From the IMG/VR virus record IMGVR_UViG_3300020411_000263, positions 1-42,832 of that record: DNA of 42,832 bases. The stretch is one strand, 5' to 3'. Within the stretch, counting starts at the first letter, position 1. Every line of letters starts with the position of its first letter. Source of the stretch: a virus. The notes beneath the pieces are model-generated. The model made no database searches. It saw only the letters and a program-made list of their open reading frames with translations, and was not told where the DNA came from. A program made the position numbers and the translations under genes. This document shows positions 27,715 to 34,949 of this stretch, in pieces.

Positions 27715-30093
27715 TTAACAGAAAAAATAAGTGGAATTGGATACTACCTCTGGGTCAAGTGTTCCAACAATGGGTGGTGGATCAGAGGCGTTGAGGGTGT
27801 GTGAGAACTTAGTGAGCCAGCAGTCTTCGGTAAAGATATTGGCATAGGTTTCTCGCACGAGTTGATTGAGTGTTGCCATATCCCCTGCTCTGCATAAGAC
27901 AGAATCATGAATAACTGTGAATGGTTCATCGAATTGAGTAAATGATCTGTGAAGAATCGCTGCATCAATAGAATGAATAAAGTTCGGAGCTGTACTAGAA
28001 CGATGGCGTTTAGGACAGGGTGTTTGCTTACCATTAGGGATGCGTACGCTAGTACGACCTAATAGCTGTAACTCCATTCGCTCTGTCTCTATGACATCAC
28101 GTTTCTGATTTACTACAAAACCAGAGGGAGTCTCCCACTCTACATACTTACCACCGTTCCTTATATATTCTCCTACACTTTTCTTAATCCAACGCATAAC
28201 TTGCATAGGCCCAGGGACTATACAGTCCATAGAATCATAGACAGCATTTACTATCTTAGTTAACTCATCTTGGTCAACCTCTATGCTAGCCTCCTTAAGA
28301 GCTTCACGTATATACTTACGGCTACTATCCTTAGTAGCATTGTATGGAATCGTCATCACTGTGCGTTTGCACACGTTACGAGTCATCCAAGGGTGCATGT
28401 AACTCGGTAGGAACTCTTTGGCTTTCTCTGCTACAGCCTTATAAGCATCGCTCGGTTCTTTAGACGGAACGACATTAACTAACTCAGCTGTACTCTGATC
28501 TTTAGCAAGACCAGCGAGGATCTGAAGACCACTACATGTAGCGTCTACAGCTACCATAAGCCCAGTAGTATCCTTGTCTCTCGCAATACAGCAATGATGG
28601 TACTCATGACAGGCAGCCATAAACTGCCAAGGTTCTTCTACATTCTCCCAATCTGAGAGATATTCTATCGGATCTATTGCAATCCTTGTGATTAAGGCTC
28701 TGTTATTATCCACCCATTGTAACCTCTCGATCATCGTGGCTTTATCAAGCCCGAAGGTAGTGGCTACTTGGAAAGCTAACCATGTGTCAGCTGTGTCTGT
28801 AACTGGAGACTCATCAGCAAACCGTAATAATGATTTACCAAAATCTGTGTCTTGCGGAGTAAGAAAAGCTTGAATTGGGTAGGCTCTACCACGATAGTCA
28901 AACGACCAACATAAGTAGAACTCGTCATTCTTAAACTTTTCGGCTGCCTCTAATTGTGTTCGTGTTCTTACTGATCTTTTAAAATTAATACGATCAGCTG
29001 TGTGTGCTTCTGCCATAGCTCTTCGCCATAGTAGGTTTTTCTTCGCATCTTCCTCTGCATCAGGAGGACGAGGAGGTTTGAACGCTGGGGAAATTGGAAT
29101 AAACTTCCCTACTACCCTTTCCTTCTCTCTTAGATACTCGGCAGTTTTTAGAACATGAGAGTTCACACGGTATTTTACCTTCTGTAGCTTGTTTATGAAA
29201 GCTAAAGGCGTTTCTCCGTGTTTAATGGTGGGGTTGCCACGTCTAGTTAATTCGTGACCCTTCATCATGCTATTTGTAAGATATCCCCCATAGATTATGT
29301 TACCTTCTTCATCATATCCCCAGTCGTCTGGTTCAACTAACATAGGCCAAGGTATGCCACTAAATAATTCAGCGGTTTTAATTAGTTCGTTCCGTTTGTT
29401 GTTAAAGTCATCTGTGGCAACAACACGGTATTCGTACTTCTTACGTCTTGACTTACGTTTATCTACTGTAAACCAACCAGTGGACTCCATTACTGCTGTA
29501 AGTCCCCATCTACCTAGTGATATCTTAGTCTTTGTTGACCATGAGTTCCACCTGATATTACGTTCTCCGAACTTTTCACTAGCGATCTTTAACTTTTGTT
29601 GTGTACCTGTAACCTCATGGAAATACACACGTTCGATATATCGCATGATAGTTGGATGTTCACGTTTATACCAACGGAACTTACATTCTGACTCCAATGC
29701 TCCACCAATGGCAGTCATCATAGGTACGATAAGGTCAGCATTACGATCGAAGGTAAAGACCTTGTCGAATACTATCTTGAGTAGGATAGTTGCAATCGCT
29801 AAGGGTTCAAGCTCATTGATATGTTCTGCAATAGGTTTGAAGAACTTACCAGCTTGTCCGTTTTTTAGCTTTCCGAAGGTGATCTCGATATGCTCCATTA
29901 AATAGGGCAACGCCTCTCTTATTGATGCGACCCCGTACACGGAAGCCGAGGCGTATGATTTCTCCTCTAACTTCGTTAACGAGTCTTGTAGTCTTTTCCT
30001 CCCGCAACTTATAGCTTCTTGTTCCAGGAGGAACTGTCGGTGTAGGTTTGAAGGAGTCCCCATAGGCGAGGAAGAGGGCATATTCATAGTCAT
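27715..30093 (-). CDS. Single-subunit (T7-type) RNA polymerase
   Basis: A 792-residue polymerase (T7: 883). Catalytic landmarks are all present: DYRGRAYP at 399-405, VAVDATCSGLQ with the metal-binding Asp517 (T7 Asp537), KRTVMTIPYN with Lys576 and Tyr584 (T7 Lys631, Tyr639), and VIHDSV with His729 and Asp730 (T7 His811, Asp812). It should transcribe replication and late genes. N-terminal RQFLLEQEAISCG is conserved-looking; ATG 30093 gives an odd Met/Ser/Pro start and ATG 30063 is an alternative. A second frame is open over its first 240 nt. Confidence 0.97.
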   Translation of the reverse strand: MTMNMPSSSPMGTPSNLHRQFLLEQEAISCGRKRLQDSLTKLEEKSYASASVYGVASIREALPYLMEHIEITFGKLKNGQAGKFFKPIAEHINELEPLAIATILLKIVFDKVFTFDRNADLIVPMMTAIGGALESECKFRWYKREHPTIMRYIERVYFHEVTGTQQKLKIASEKFGERNIRWNSWSTKTKISLGRWGLTAVMESTGWFTVDKRKSRRKKYEYRVVATDDFNNKRNELIKTAELFSGIPWPMLVEPDDWGYDEEGNIIYGGYLTNSMMKGHELTRRGNPTIKHGETPLAFINKLQKVKYRVNSHVLKTAEYLREKERVVGKFIPISPAFKPPRPPDAEEDAKKNLLWRRAMAEAHTADRINFKRSVRTRTQLEAAEKFKNDEFYLCWSFDYRGRAYPIQAFLTPQDTDFGKSLLRFADESPVTDTADTWLAFQVATTFGLDKATMIERLQWVDNNRALITRIAIDPIEYLSDWENVEEPWQFMAACHEYHHCCIARDKDTTGLMVAVDATCSGLQILAGLAKDQSTAELVNVVPSKEPSDAYKAVAEKAKEFLPSYMHPWMTRNVCKRTVMTIPYNATKDSSRKYIREALKEASIEVDQDELTKIVNAVYDSMDCIVPGPMQVMRWIKKSVGEYIRNGGKYVEWETPSGFVVNQKRDVIETERMELQLLGRTSVRIPNGKQTPCPKRHRSSTAPNFIHSIDAAILHRSFTQFDEPFTVIHDSVLCRAGDMATLNQLVRETYANIFTEDCWLTKFSHTLNASDPPPIVGTLDPEVVSNSTYFFC

Positions 30094-30130
30094 CGAGATG
30101 GTCGATTTGATGTTGTGTTAGATTAGTCAT
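29846..30130 (-). CDS. Possible overlapping early protein across the RNA polymerase start
   Basis: A 94-codon frame starts at ATG 30130, overlapping the preceding stop by 8 nt like its neighbours, and runs about 248 nt into the RNA polymerase gene in a different frame. The first third, TNLTQHQIDHLDDYEYALFLAYGD, looks like genuine acidic helical protein; the remainder is basic and may be shadow of the polymerase. It may be real, or real only at its 5' end. I cannot decide from sequence alone. Confidence 0.4.
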   Translation of the reverse strand: MTNLTQHQIDHLDDYEYALFLAYGDSFKPTPTVPPGTRSYKLREEKTTRLVNEVRGEIIRLGFRVRGRINKRGVALFNGAYRDHLRKAKKRTSW

Positions 30131-30398
30131 ACTCTTTACACTGTTGTTCATAAGGGAATACTTTACAGTACTCCTCCATACTATTGAAACATTGCCAGTT
30201 TGGTAGATAGAAACCTAGCTCATACTCTGCGTTACGTTTCAATATTAGTGAACCTTGAACTGCTAAGTTAGTTAGGAACCTATCAACAATGGGAGGGCCA
30301 CATGGGTCGAGTTCGACCATAACCTCTCCAGTCTCATCATCAACATAATACCCTAACCGATATAGTAATTCGGACAGGTCGTGTGGATTAAGTGTCAT
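30123..30398 (-). CDS. Hypothetical early protein
   Basis: A 91-residue acidic protein with no family I recognise. The N-terminus MTLNPHDLSELLYRLGYYVDDETGEVMVEL looks like a helix followed by a beta hairpin; the C-terminus is Cys/Tyr-rich. It overlaps the upstream gene by 4 nt (ATGA) and sits in the chain of coupled small early genes before RNA polymerase. Such genes in T7-like phages often modify host functions, but nothing here shows which. Confidence 0.75.
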   Translation of the reverse strand: MTLNPHDLSELLYRLGYYVDDETGEVMVELDPCGPPIVDRFLTNLAVQGSLILKRNAEYELGFYLPNWQCFNSMEEYCKVFPYEQQCKEYD

Positions 30399-30679
30399 TT
30401 GAAGTCGGTTGTTTTAAGTGAATCGTGAGTAAGAAGATGGAAGTTAGCCCCATTTGCTATAAGCTGTAACATGTAAGAATTAGCAGCTTTCTGTAAACGA
30501 TAAGCACGTTCTTTAACTGTACCATTTGGTAGTTCAGCTCTTACAATACAAAGGTGACTAGGCGGTAGTTTCCAGTTATCAGCTGCATACATACCATCTT
30601 CAACACTAACCATAGTTAACTGGTCGGTGGCTTTCCATTTGTTAAGCTCACGTATGCGGTTTGGGTAAACTTTTCTCAT
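30395..30679 (-). CDS. Hypothetical early protein
   Basis: A 94-residue protein. The middle, VSVEDGMYAADNWKLPPSHLCIVRAELPNGTVKERAYRLQKAA, reads as a beta-rich core with one helix after it. No known motif. It starts inside the stop of the TTG-initiated membrane peptide (ATGA) and its own stop overlaps the next start. The overlap pattern and codon-like composition support real coding. Confidence 0.75.
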   Translation of the reverse strand: MRKVYPNRIRELNKWKATDQLTMVSVEDGMYAADNWKLPPSHLCIVRAELPNGTVKERAYRLQKAANSYMLQLIANGANFHLLTHDSLKTTDFK

Positions 30680-30822
30680 AATCTGTTAGGGGTTATTCTA
30701 TCTAAAGGACGTGCAGGTTTGTCTCTGCCATCTACTACCATAGCTGTAACAAAGGTTAGTACTAAGGCAGCAGTCCCAATTCCTATTATTGGGTAAACCC
30801 ATTCAGGGTATTGGGGTTTCAA
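30676..30822 (-). CDS. 48-residue single-span membrane protein with TTG start
   Basis: Starting from TTG 30822 this frame encodes a 48-residue protein: short N-terminus, one membrane helix (VYPIIGIGTAALVLTFVTAMVV) and a polar Arg/Pro-rich tail. The start is set by an excellent Shine-Dalgarno GAGGAGG 7 nt upstream; no ATG fits. The TTG overlaps the previous gene's stop and its TGA overlaps the next ATG, so it is part of the coupled early series. Function unknown; it would sit in the inner membrane or thylakoid. Confidence 0.7.
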   Translation of the reverse strand: MKPQYPEWVYPIIGIGTAALVLTFVTAMVVDGRDKPARPLDRITPNRL

Positions 30823-30947
30823 ATAAGTTCCTCCTCAAAACGCTTTTCAGCAATTTGTATTTGCTTGTTTTCATCGTAGTAAGGGAAAGCTTCTTTAACT
30901 TCCTCAAGTAAATCTTCGAGGCGTTCGTCATGATGTAGTGTACTCAT
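30819..30947 (-). CDS. 42-residue acidic early peptide
   Basis: A 42-residue, Glu-rich helical peptide from ATG 30947 with a good ribosome-binding site (GGAGG, 7 nt upstream, inside the preceding gene). Its own last codons (RFEEEL) contain the ribosome-binding site of the next gene. Both ends overlap neighbours by four or so bases. Unknown function; small acidic early proteins can be inhibitors of host enzymes, but that is only an analogy. Confidence 0.7.
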   Translation of the reverse strand: MSTLHHDERLEDLLEEVKEAFPYYDENKQIQIAEKRFEEELI

Positions 30948-31255
30948 ACGTCATCCTCCGCATTTTCTTCGAGTGATAGATCTATCATGTCTTCGTCTTC
31001 GTCTTCATCTTCGCCATAAGCTGCATTTTCAAAGAACTCTCTGATTGTTATGTCAGGGTCATCTGTTAGGGCATCAACGAAGTGAGATCCCCACGTCTTT
31101 GTACAGTACTGGTTGTGGTAGTAGTCAAGTGTACTGTCAACATTTCTTCTAAACACATCATGCTCATTCTGAATGTTGTCCTCGTAGATTTGTTGAAGTG
31201 AACGAGCGTCCTTACATGTATGCTCTGGAGGTAGTGAACTGAAATCTATTGTCAT
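30944..31255 (-). CDS. Hypothetical early protein with acidic tail
   Basis: A 103-residue protein with a strongly acidic C-terminus (GEDEDEDEDMIDLSLEENAEDD). The N-terminal 70 residues have helical segments rich in His, Tyr and Gln. No recognised family. The negative tail could act as a DNA mimic or contact basic proteins; that is inference from composition. It shares one base with the gene before it and 4 with the gene after it. Confidence 0.75.
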   Translation of the reverse strand: MTIDFSSLPPEHTCKDARSLQQIYEDNIQNEHDVFRRNVDSTLDYYHNQYCTKTWGSHFVDALTDDPDITIREFFENAAYGEDEDEDEDMIDLSLEENAEDDV

Positions 31256-31518
31256 TAGTTTAAGTCCTCCTCTCTTGTTAAGTTTCTGAGGGTATGTACC
31301 TCTACTATATACTTCTCACCATCTCTTACTGGAGATTCCAGGAGACGCTTGAGTCGTACCATAACAGCATCGGCAGAGTTGAATACTCCACATATTGTGG
31401 TATCGAATGATAACTCAGAGGTTCGTGAAATAGTGTACACGATAGGGTCATCAAAGGTGTCAAAAGTCTCAATGTACTGTAAGTCTTCCTTTGGTTTAAG
31501 GTCAATAATGTCAGCCAT
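31255..31518 (-). CDS. Hypothetical early protein
   Basis: An 87-residue protein from ATG 31518 (MADIIDLKPKEDLQYIETFD). The frame is open to 31578, but the extra residues lie inside the endonuclease VII gene and look non-coding. The chosen ATG overlaps that gene's stop by 8 nt. Mixed alpha/beta with a charged C-terminal helix; no motif recognised. Confidence 0.7.
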   Translation of the reverse strand: MADIIDLKPKEDLQYIETFDTFDDPIVYTISRTSELSFDTTICGVFNSADAVMVRLKRLLESPVRDGEKYIVEVHTLRNLTREEDLN

Positions 31519-31882
31519 GTGATTGAAGCCAATTAAGTGAACGTTGCATTGTGTAAGGGTCATCACCAAACTTACCAAAGGCTACATTACATGAGTCACA
31601 TATGTAACCTCTGAATTGGTCGGTGTTATGGTCATGGTCTAGAACCCATGCTGTAGTATGTCTACCACATGCAGGGCAATTTCCAGGCGATGATGGTGGA
31701 GGATTCTGCCTTCGTAGTCTACGCCTTATCGTAGCTAGCGTGTTTGAACAATGTTTGCAAGTATTCTTGCGACCTGCTCCCTTAGTACTAAATAGCGGGA
31801 AGTCTTTGAGGAGTTTGATTTCTCCACATTCTTTGCATTGTTTAGCTTTTCCTGATTTGTAGGCTTGGTAAATTTCATTCAT
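31511..31882 (-). CDS. Recombination endonuclease VII-like nuclease
   Basis: A 123-residue protein. Two zinc-binding Cys pairs (CKECGEIK and CKHC) are followed by CPACGR, then the endonuclease VII core WVLDHDHNTDQFRGYICDSCN, and GDDPYTMQRSLNWL. The family (T4 gp49 type) uses a beta-beta-alpha metal fold to cut branched DNA; phage relatives also include homing-type nucleases. A T7-like phage already has endonuclease I, so this one may act on host DNA or be a selfish nuclease. The N-terminal Cys-rich zinc ribbon is typical. Confidence 0.88.
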   Translation of the reverse strand: MNEIYQAYKSGKAKQCKECGEIKLLKDFPLFSTKGAGRKNTCKHCSNTLATIRRRLRRQNPPPSSPGNCPACGRHTTAWVLDHDHNTDQFRGYICDSCNVAFGKFGDDPYTMQRSLNWLQSHG

Positions 31883-32087
31883 TATAATAATCAGTATAGA
31901 TTACTGAATCAGTTAAATGTCCCAGCCCAGATTCTTCCAAGATATCATAGATATCCCTGTCTTGGTCATATCCAAAATAAACTTGGATGGTGTTGTTGCC
32001 AGATGGTGTGTAGTTGTAACCACCCTCTAAAAGAGAGGGGGCTACAGACTTATCGAAAGTAACAGTCATTGGATTAGTTGGAGGCAT
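31875..32087 (-). CDS. Hypothetical early protein
   Basis: A 70-residue acidic protein rich in Tyr and Asp (TIQVYFGYDQDRDIYDILEESG). Starts possible at ATG 32087 or 32069; both are in frame. It overlaps the KTSC-like gene before it by about 14 nt and the endonuclease gene after it by 8 nt. I recognise no family. Confidence 0.65.
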   Translation of the reverse strand: MPPTNPMTVTFDKSVAPSLLEGGYNYTPSGNNTIQVYFGYDQDRDIYDILEESGLGHLTDSVIYTDYYNE

Positions 32088-32349
32088 AAGTACGTTTGAA
32101 CTCTGACCATTTGGTAGAGAGATTTACATCTTTAAGCTGCTTACACTTAACACCATTAGCTTTGCAGTTCTTATTGAACCAAAAACCTAGTGACATATTA
32201 GGTTGTGTAAGCAAGTTGACACATGCACTACGAGAGACATTATGATACTCATAAACTGCCCCAGATAATAGCTCGACCTTAGCATAGCCAGTTAAAGCAT
32301 TGACATCTATGCTGCGAACTATAGTGGAAGTGCGTTCTTGTGGTTTCAT
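32074..32349 (-). CDS. KTSC-domain-like protein
   Basis: A 91-residue protein. Residues 14-60, YAKVELLSGAVYEYHNVS followed by LLTQPNMSLGFWFNKN, match the KTSC domain pattern (a strand, xGxVYxYxxV, then a helix, xSxGxxFN). The domain is common in phage and bacterial proteins, sometimes beside nucleases or lysyl-tRNA synthetase; its activity is not known. Start uncertain: ATG 32424 or 32397 would add 25 or 16 residues overlapping or abutting the methyltransferase gene; 32349 is the start that begins the conserved part. Confidence 0.65.
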   Translation of the reverse strand: MKPQERTSTIVRSIDVNALTGYAKVELLSGAVYEYHNVSRSACVNLLTQPNMSLGFWFNKNCKANGVKCKQLKDVNLSTKWSEFKRTYASN

Positions 32350-32398
32350 AGCGATTAAAGTAAGTGAACAGTAGAGGGAGAGTCCCTCATCCAACATA

Positions 32399-33295
32399 TT
32401 AGCTATGCTGGAGGAGAGAGTCAAGCTGTTTTATACGATTCAGGGGAATGGTTGCTGCTTGAGGACATATTGTATTGCCTAGGCATTTAAGTCTGTCCAC
32501 CCTACGGGAAAGCCCATCATCTCCTCTACGAAGCATGGGTTGAGATGCGTAGGTTCGCCATTCGGGACTAAGTCTGATTCTTGTATCACTCCAGTTAAGT
32601 AGCCCTGCTTCGCCCACCTTAAGCTGCTTGGTGACCCCTTGGTTCCTATCCCCTTCCACTCGCTCGCTCTCGGTGTCGGTAATAGCGTTAACTTGTCTTG
32701 TATGTTGAGGCTGTGACTCGTACCATTTGACGATAGTCTCCTCCCCGTATCCGTGATGGTGGCATTTGGATGTGCGATAGTATCTTGGGTCGTTGGCGTA
32801 GGCAATAATCCAGATACGTTTACGGAGGTGTGAGGCTCCCATATCTGCTGCTGATATAATGCTCCACTCAGCATTGTACCCTGCTTTGGCAATTTCATAG
32901 AGGATTTGCTGGAAAGTCTCCCCTTTGGCGTGACTGATTGTATTTGCAACGTTTTCAAAGAGGATGAATTTAGGTCGAGTACGCCTAGCAATCTGCATAA
33001 CCCTATAGAACAAGCTACTGCGTGTGCCTTCTCGAAGTCCAGCTTGTTTGCCCGCTGAGGATAAGTCTTGGCATGGGAATCCAGCGGTGATGAGATCGAA
33101 CTCACCGAATTTGTAAGATGTGTCAAATGTCGTGATGTCATCGTGAATAGGTACATGTGGAAAGTTCTTGCGGAGAACTTGTTGACAGTATGCGTTGTTC
33201 TCAACGAACTGTGTTGTAACAAAACCTCCGAGTAGATGACCAGCATAGGCAAAGCCACCTATCCCAGAGAATAAGTCTAAGACTCTCATGCCCAT
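32399..33295 (-). CDS. DNA (cytosine-5) methyltransferase
   Basis: A 298-residue C5 methyltransferase. Motif I DLFSGIGG, motif IV GFPCQDLS with catalytic Cys75, motif VI FENV, motif VIII RKRIW, and a final LKCLGNTICPQAATIP strand (motif X) are all present. The enzyme methylates cytosine in a specific site, likely to shield phage DNA from host restriction. ATG 33295 has a GAGGAG ribosome-binding site 5 nt upstream; ATG 33289 overlaps the preceding stop. No restriction partner is seen. Uniquely, the target-recognition part also reads as methyltransferase-like sequence in the +1 frame. Confidence 0.95.
   Translation of the reverse strand: MGMRVLDLFSGIGGFAYAGHLLGGFVTTQFVENNAYCQQVLRKNFPHVPIHDDITTFDTSYKFGEFDLITAGFPCQDLSSAGKQAGLREGTRSSLFYRVMQIARRTRPKFILFENVANTISHAKGETFQQILYEIAKAGYNAEWSIISAADMGASHLRKRIWIIAYANDPRYYRTSKCHHHGYGEETIVKWYESQPQHTRQVNAITDTESERVEGDRNQGVTKQLKVGEAGLLNWSDTRIRLSPEWRTYASQPMLRRGDDGLSRRVDRLKCLGNTICPQAATIPLNRIKQLDSLLQHS
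32479..32814 (-). other. Second methyltransferase-like reading frame inside the methyltransferase gene
   Basis: In the +1 frame relative to the main gene, 111 codons to a stop at 32479 encode SGLLPTPTTQD near the start, LTLLPTPRASEWKG in the middle and THLNPCFVEEMMGFPVGW at the end. Repeated LLPTPxAS and the LNPxFVExMMGFPxGW ending are typical of the C-terminal half of a different set of phage C5 methyltransferases. No good start codon belongs to this frame alone, so it would be reached by frameshifting or is a relic of a frame change. Confidence 0.55.
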
Positions 33296-33423
33296 CCGTA
33301 CTCCTCTCTGAATTTCTTATCTTCTAATTCTTGGCGTTCCTTCCATGAGATCGGTGGCTCGCCATTTGTATCATCATACAAGTAGTAAGGAGTAGGATCG
33401 TAGTCATCATTGTGATTAGTCAT
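33286..33423 (-). CDS. 45-residue acidic early peptide
   Basis: A 45-residue peptide from ATG 33423, rich in Asp, Pro and Tyr (DDYDPTPYYLYDD), ending in a charged helix KERQELEDKKFREEYGWA. Its last codons supply the ribosome-binding site for the methyltransferase. The frame is open to 33474, but the extra 17 residues are Pro/Thr-rich without support. Function unknown. Confidence 0.6.
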   Translation of the reverse strand: MTNHNDDYDPTPYYLYDDTNGEPPISWKERQELEDKKFREEYGWA

Positions 33424-33521
33424 GATTTTCAGGTGTGGTGAAGTTGGCGGTAAGGCGGTTGTGGTAGGACACATTACTTACGCTTTAATGATAACAATAT
33501 CACCTAGTCAACCAACGGTAA

Positions 33522-34145
33522 TTATACATTGTGTATTCGTTTATGGGTAACCCATGTAATAGCTTGGATGTCAGCTGGTTTGTAGCTTTCATTTAGCTCT
33601 TCATTAATGAAGCTGGTAGCGTCACGATAATCAGTCTTGATTGTCTGACGTAGCTTCTTGCCTATTGGTGGAACTTCTTTCATGGTTAGGCGTTTCCCAA
33701 ACCATACGCTGTAAGCATGTCCATCAATACATACATCGTTCAACATTGGGTTAGTGATGCAGTTGAAGAACTCAATAAGCTTCTTGCCATTAAGTATCTC
33801 AATAATAGGTATGTCACGTGTAAGGATATCAACTGCCTTGGCTTTCATTTTACCATAGGTGCAACAGCTTACAGCGAGCATATCGGTACGAGTACCACCA
33901 GCAGCCCAGCATTTAATAATAGCTTCAGCATCAATAATGTTACGCTCCCAGCGGTTGTTTGGTGATAAGGCAGCGATGACACCCGCTACAGTCTCAGCGG
34001 ATAGTCCGTACTTCTCGCCAATGCGAGCGGCAATCTTGAGAGCTGAGGGATACCAGTCACAGCCTAGCTGCACTTCTTGAGTGGTGGCGAGCGTGAATCT
34101 CGCAACAATCTCACGTGCATTGTGTGATAATTGTGAATAAGTCAT
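33522..34145 (-). CDS. Conserved phage protein, possibly of the HhH-GPD DNA glycosylase superfamily
   Basis: A 207-residue protein, the first gene after the early leader. The order of segments, VAGVIAALSPNNRWERNIIDAE then YGKMKAKAVDIL, an ILNGKKLIEFFNCI helix and DVCIDGHAYSVWFGK, resembles the HhH-GPD glycosylase layout (SxQ helix, G-x-x-x-KA, and the D-x-H segment). The usual hairpin GxG is not obvious and the catalytic Asp is uncertain, so enzyme activity is unproven. Related phage proteins exist as an uncharacterised family. As the first early gene it may act on host or phage DNA right after entry. Confidence 0.6.
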   Translation of the reverse strand: MTYSQLSHNAREIVARFTLATTQEVQLGCDWYPSALKIAARIGEKYGLSAETVAGVIAALSPNNRWERNIIDAEAIIKCWAAGGTRTDMLAVSCCTYGKMKAKAVDILTRDIPIIEILNGKKLIEFFNCITNPMLNDVCIDGHAYSVWFGKRLTMKEVPPIGKKLRQTIKTDYRDATSFINEELNESYKPADIQAITWVTHKRIHNV

Positions 34146-34179
34146 GGTGCAATGTGGTTGGTAGGCGTGGTAATTGCAA

Positions 34180-34720
34180 GCTTTCTTCTCACCAAATTAG
34201 AGACAGTCCGAGCATCTTTAGACCCACGCCAATTGCAGTTTAGCGGAATCGAACCGCACCCGTTAATGGTAGCCAGTAACCGCATGAAAGTCAGAGTCTA
34301 GCAGCTCATTCTGAAGTGTTCCCACTTAGAAGGCAAGTTGGCTTGCATCGTGCTAGCCTACTGACGTTAATTAATTAATTGCGTGTTTTGGAAACATTTT
34401 GCGGACTCGATGATTGTGGATAGGCACACGAATCCCTTGGTTTCCAGGTATATGCCAGCCTTTAGTGCTATCTGGCTCGAAGCTGTCGGTTATCGCTCCC
34501 CTCCGTTCACGTGCATCCTATCATACACTTCGCTACAGTCCCTCATTGATGCTGTCGCCCCTTCAGTCTCACCCTACTAGTTGCCGTTCGGTGCTGCGGT
34601 TTGGGTCGCATTAGAGGTAACGCACATTGTTAAGTGGTGCTGTTTCTATCTTCTAAGGATAGATCCCCGTAGCTCGTTTTGTTTGTGGTTCTTCTCTTTA
34701 TATTAGAGGGCTGTTTTTGG
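34180..34720 (-). ncRNA. Structured non-coding leader (candidate RNA element)
   Basis: No sustained reading frame exists here on the minus strand, but hairpins are dense: TCTATC/GATAGA (34645-34663), a 7-pair stem with one mismatch (34532-34558), GTGTAT/ATGCAC (34511-34528), GCCAG/CTGGC (34454-34476), GCAAG-CCAA-CTTGC (34333-34346), a 9-bp stem with a GGAA tetraloop and one bulge (34309-34331), and GCGG-TTCGATT-CCGC (34243-34257), which is identical in form to a tRNA T-arm. It lies between an early promoter (34756) and the first early gene. It could be a leader with processing sites or a discrete RNA. Confidence 0.5.
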
Positions 34721-34755
34721 ATTCATAAAAAATTTAAAAATTCATTTGTATATAT

Positions 34756-34782
34756 CTATATTAGCACGAAATAGAGGAAATC
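34756..34782 (-). promoter_or_regulatory. Host-type early promoter with extended -10
   Basis: Minus-strand -35 TTGATT (34782-34777) and -10 TAATAT (34761-34756) with a TGC just before the -10, an extended -10 element that compensates for the short 15-nt spacer. It points toward the early genes. It fits the job of the T7 A promoters, used by host RNA polymerase before the phage polymerase exists. Confidence 0.6.
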
Positions 34783-34920
34783 AACCCCAAACCTGGAAAA
34801 TTGTTGAAACCCAGACATTTGTTGTAATCCGTTACATAACCATTGACAGAATGAGCCGCAAGCCTATGATGATGGTGGTAGTACATATGTACTAGTACAG
34901 GAATAATTTTCAGGGGGGTG

Positions 34921-34949
34921 TATATATCATATTTTGAGATTAAAGTCAA
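34921..34949 (-). promoter_or_regulatory. Strong host-type (sigma-70) early promoter
   Basis: Minus-strand TTGACT (34949-34944) and TATATA (34926-34921) are separated by exactly 17 nt, close to the sigma-70 optimum, in an A/T-rich setting. It lies upstream of the 34756 promoter and in the same direction, giving a tandem pair as in T7 A1-A3. Confidence 0.7.

Noticed and set aside
34201-34320. A complete tRNA gene
   Set aside because: Only the T-arm is tRNA-like; I found no matching acceptor strand (its 3' side would need a GCAGTTT-type partner) and no standard anticodon stem-loop.
34383-34614. Two plus-strand frames of 65 and 66 codons in the early leader
   Set aside because: No ribosome-binding site, opposite to every other gene, and they cover the hairpin-rich region, which better explains the sequence.
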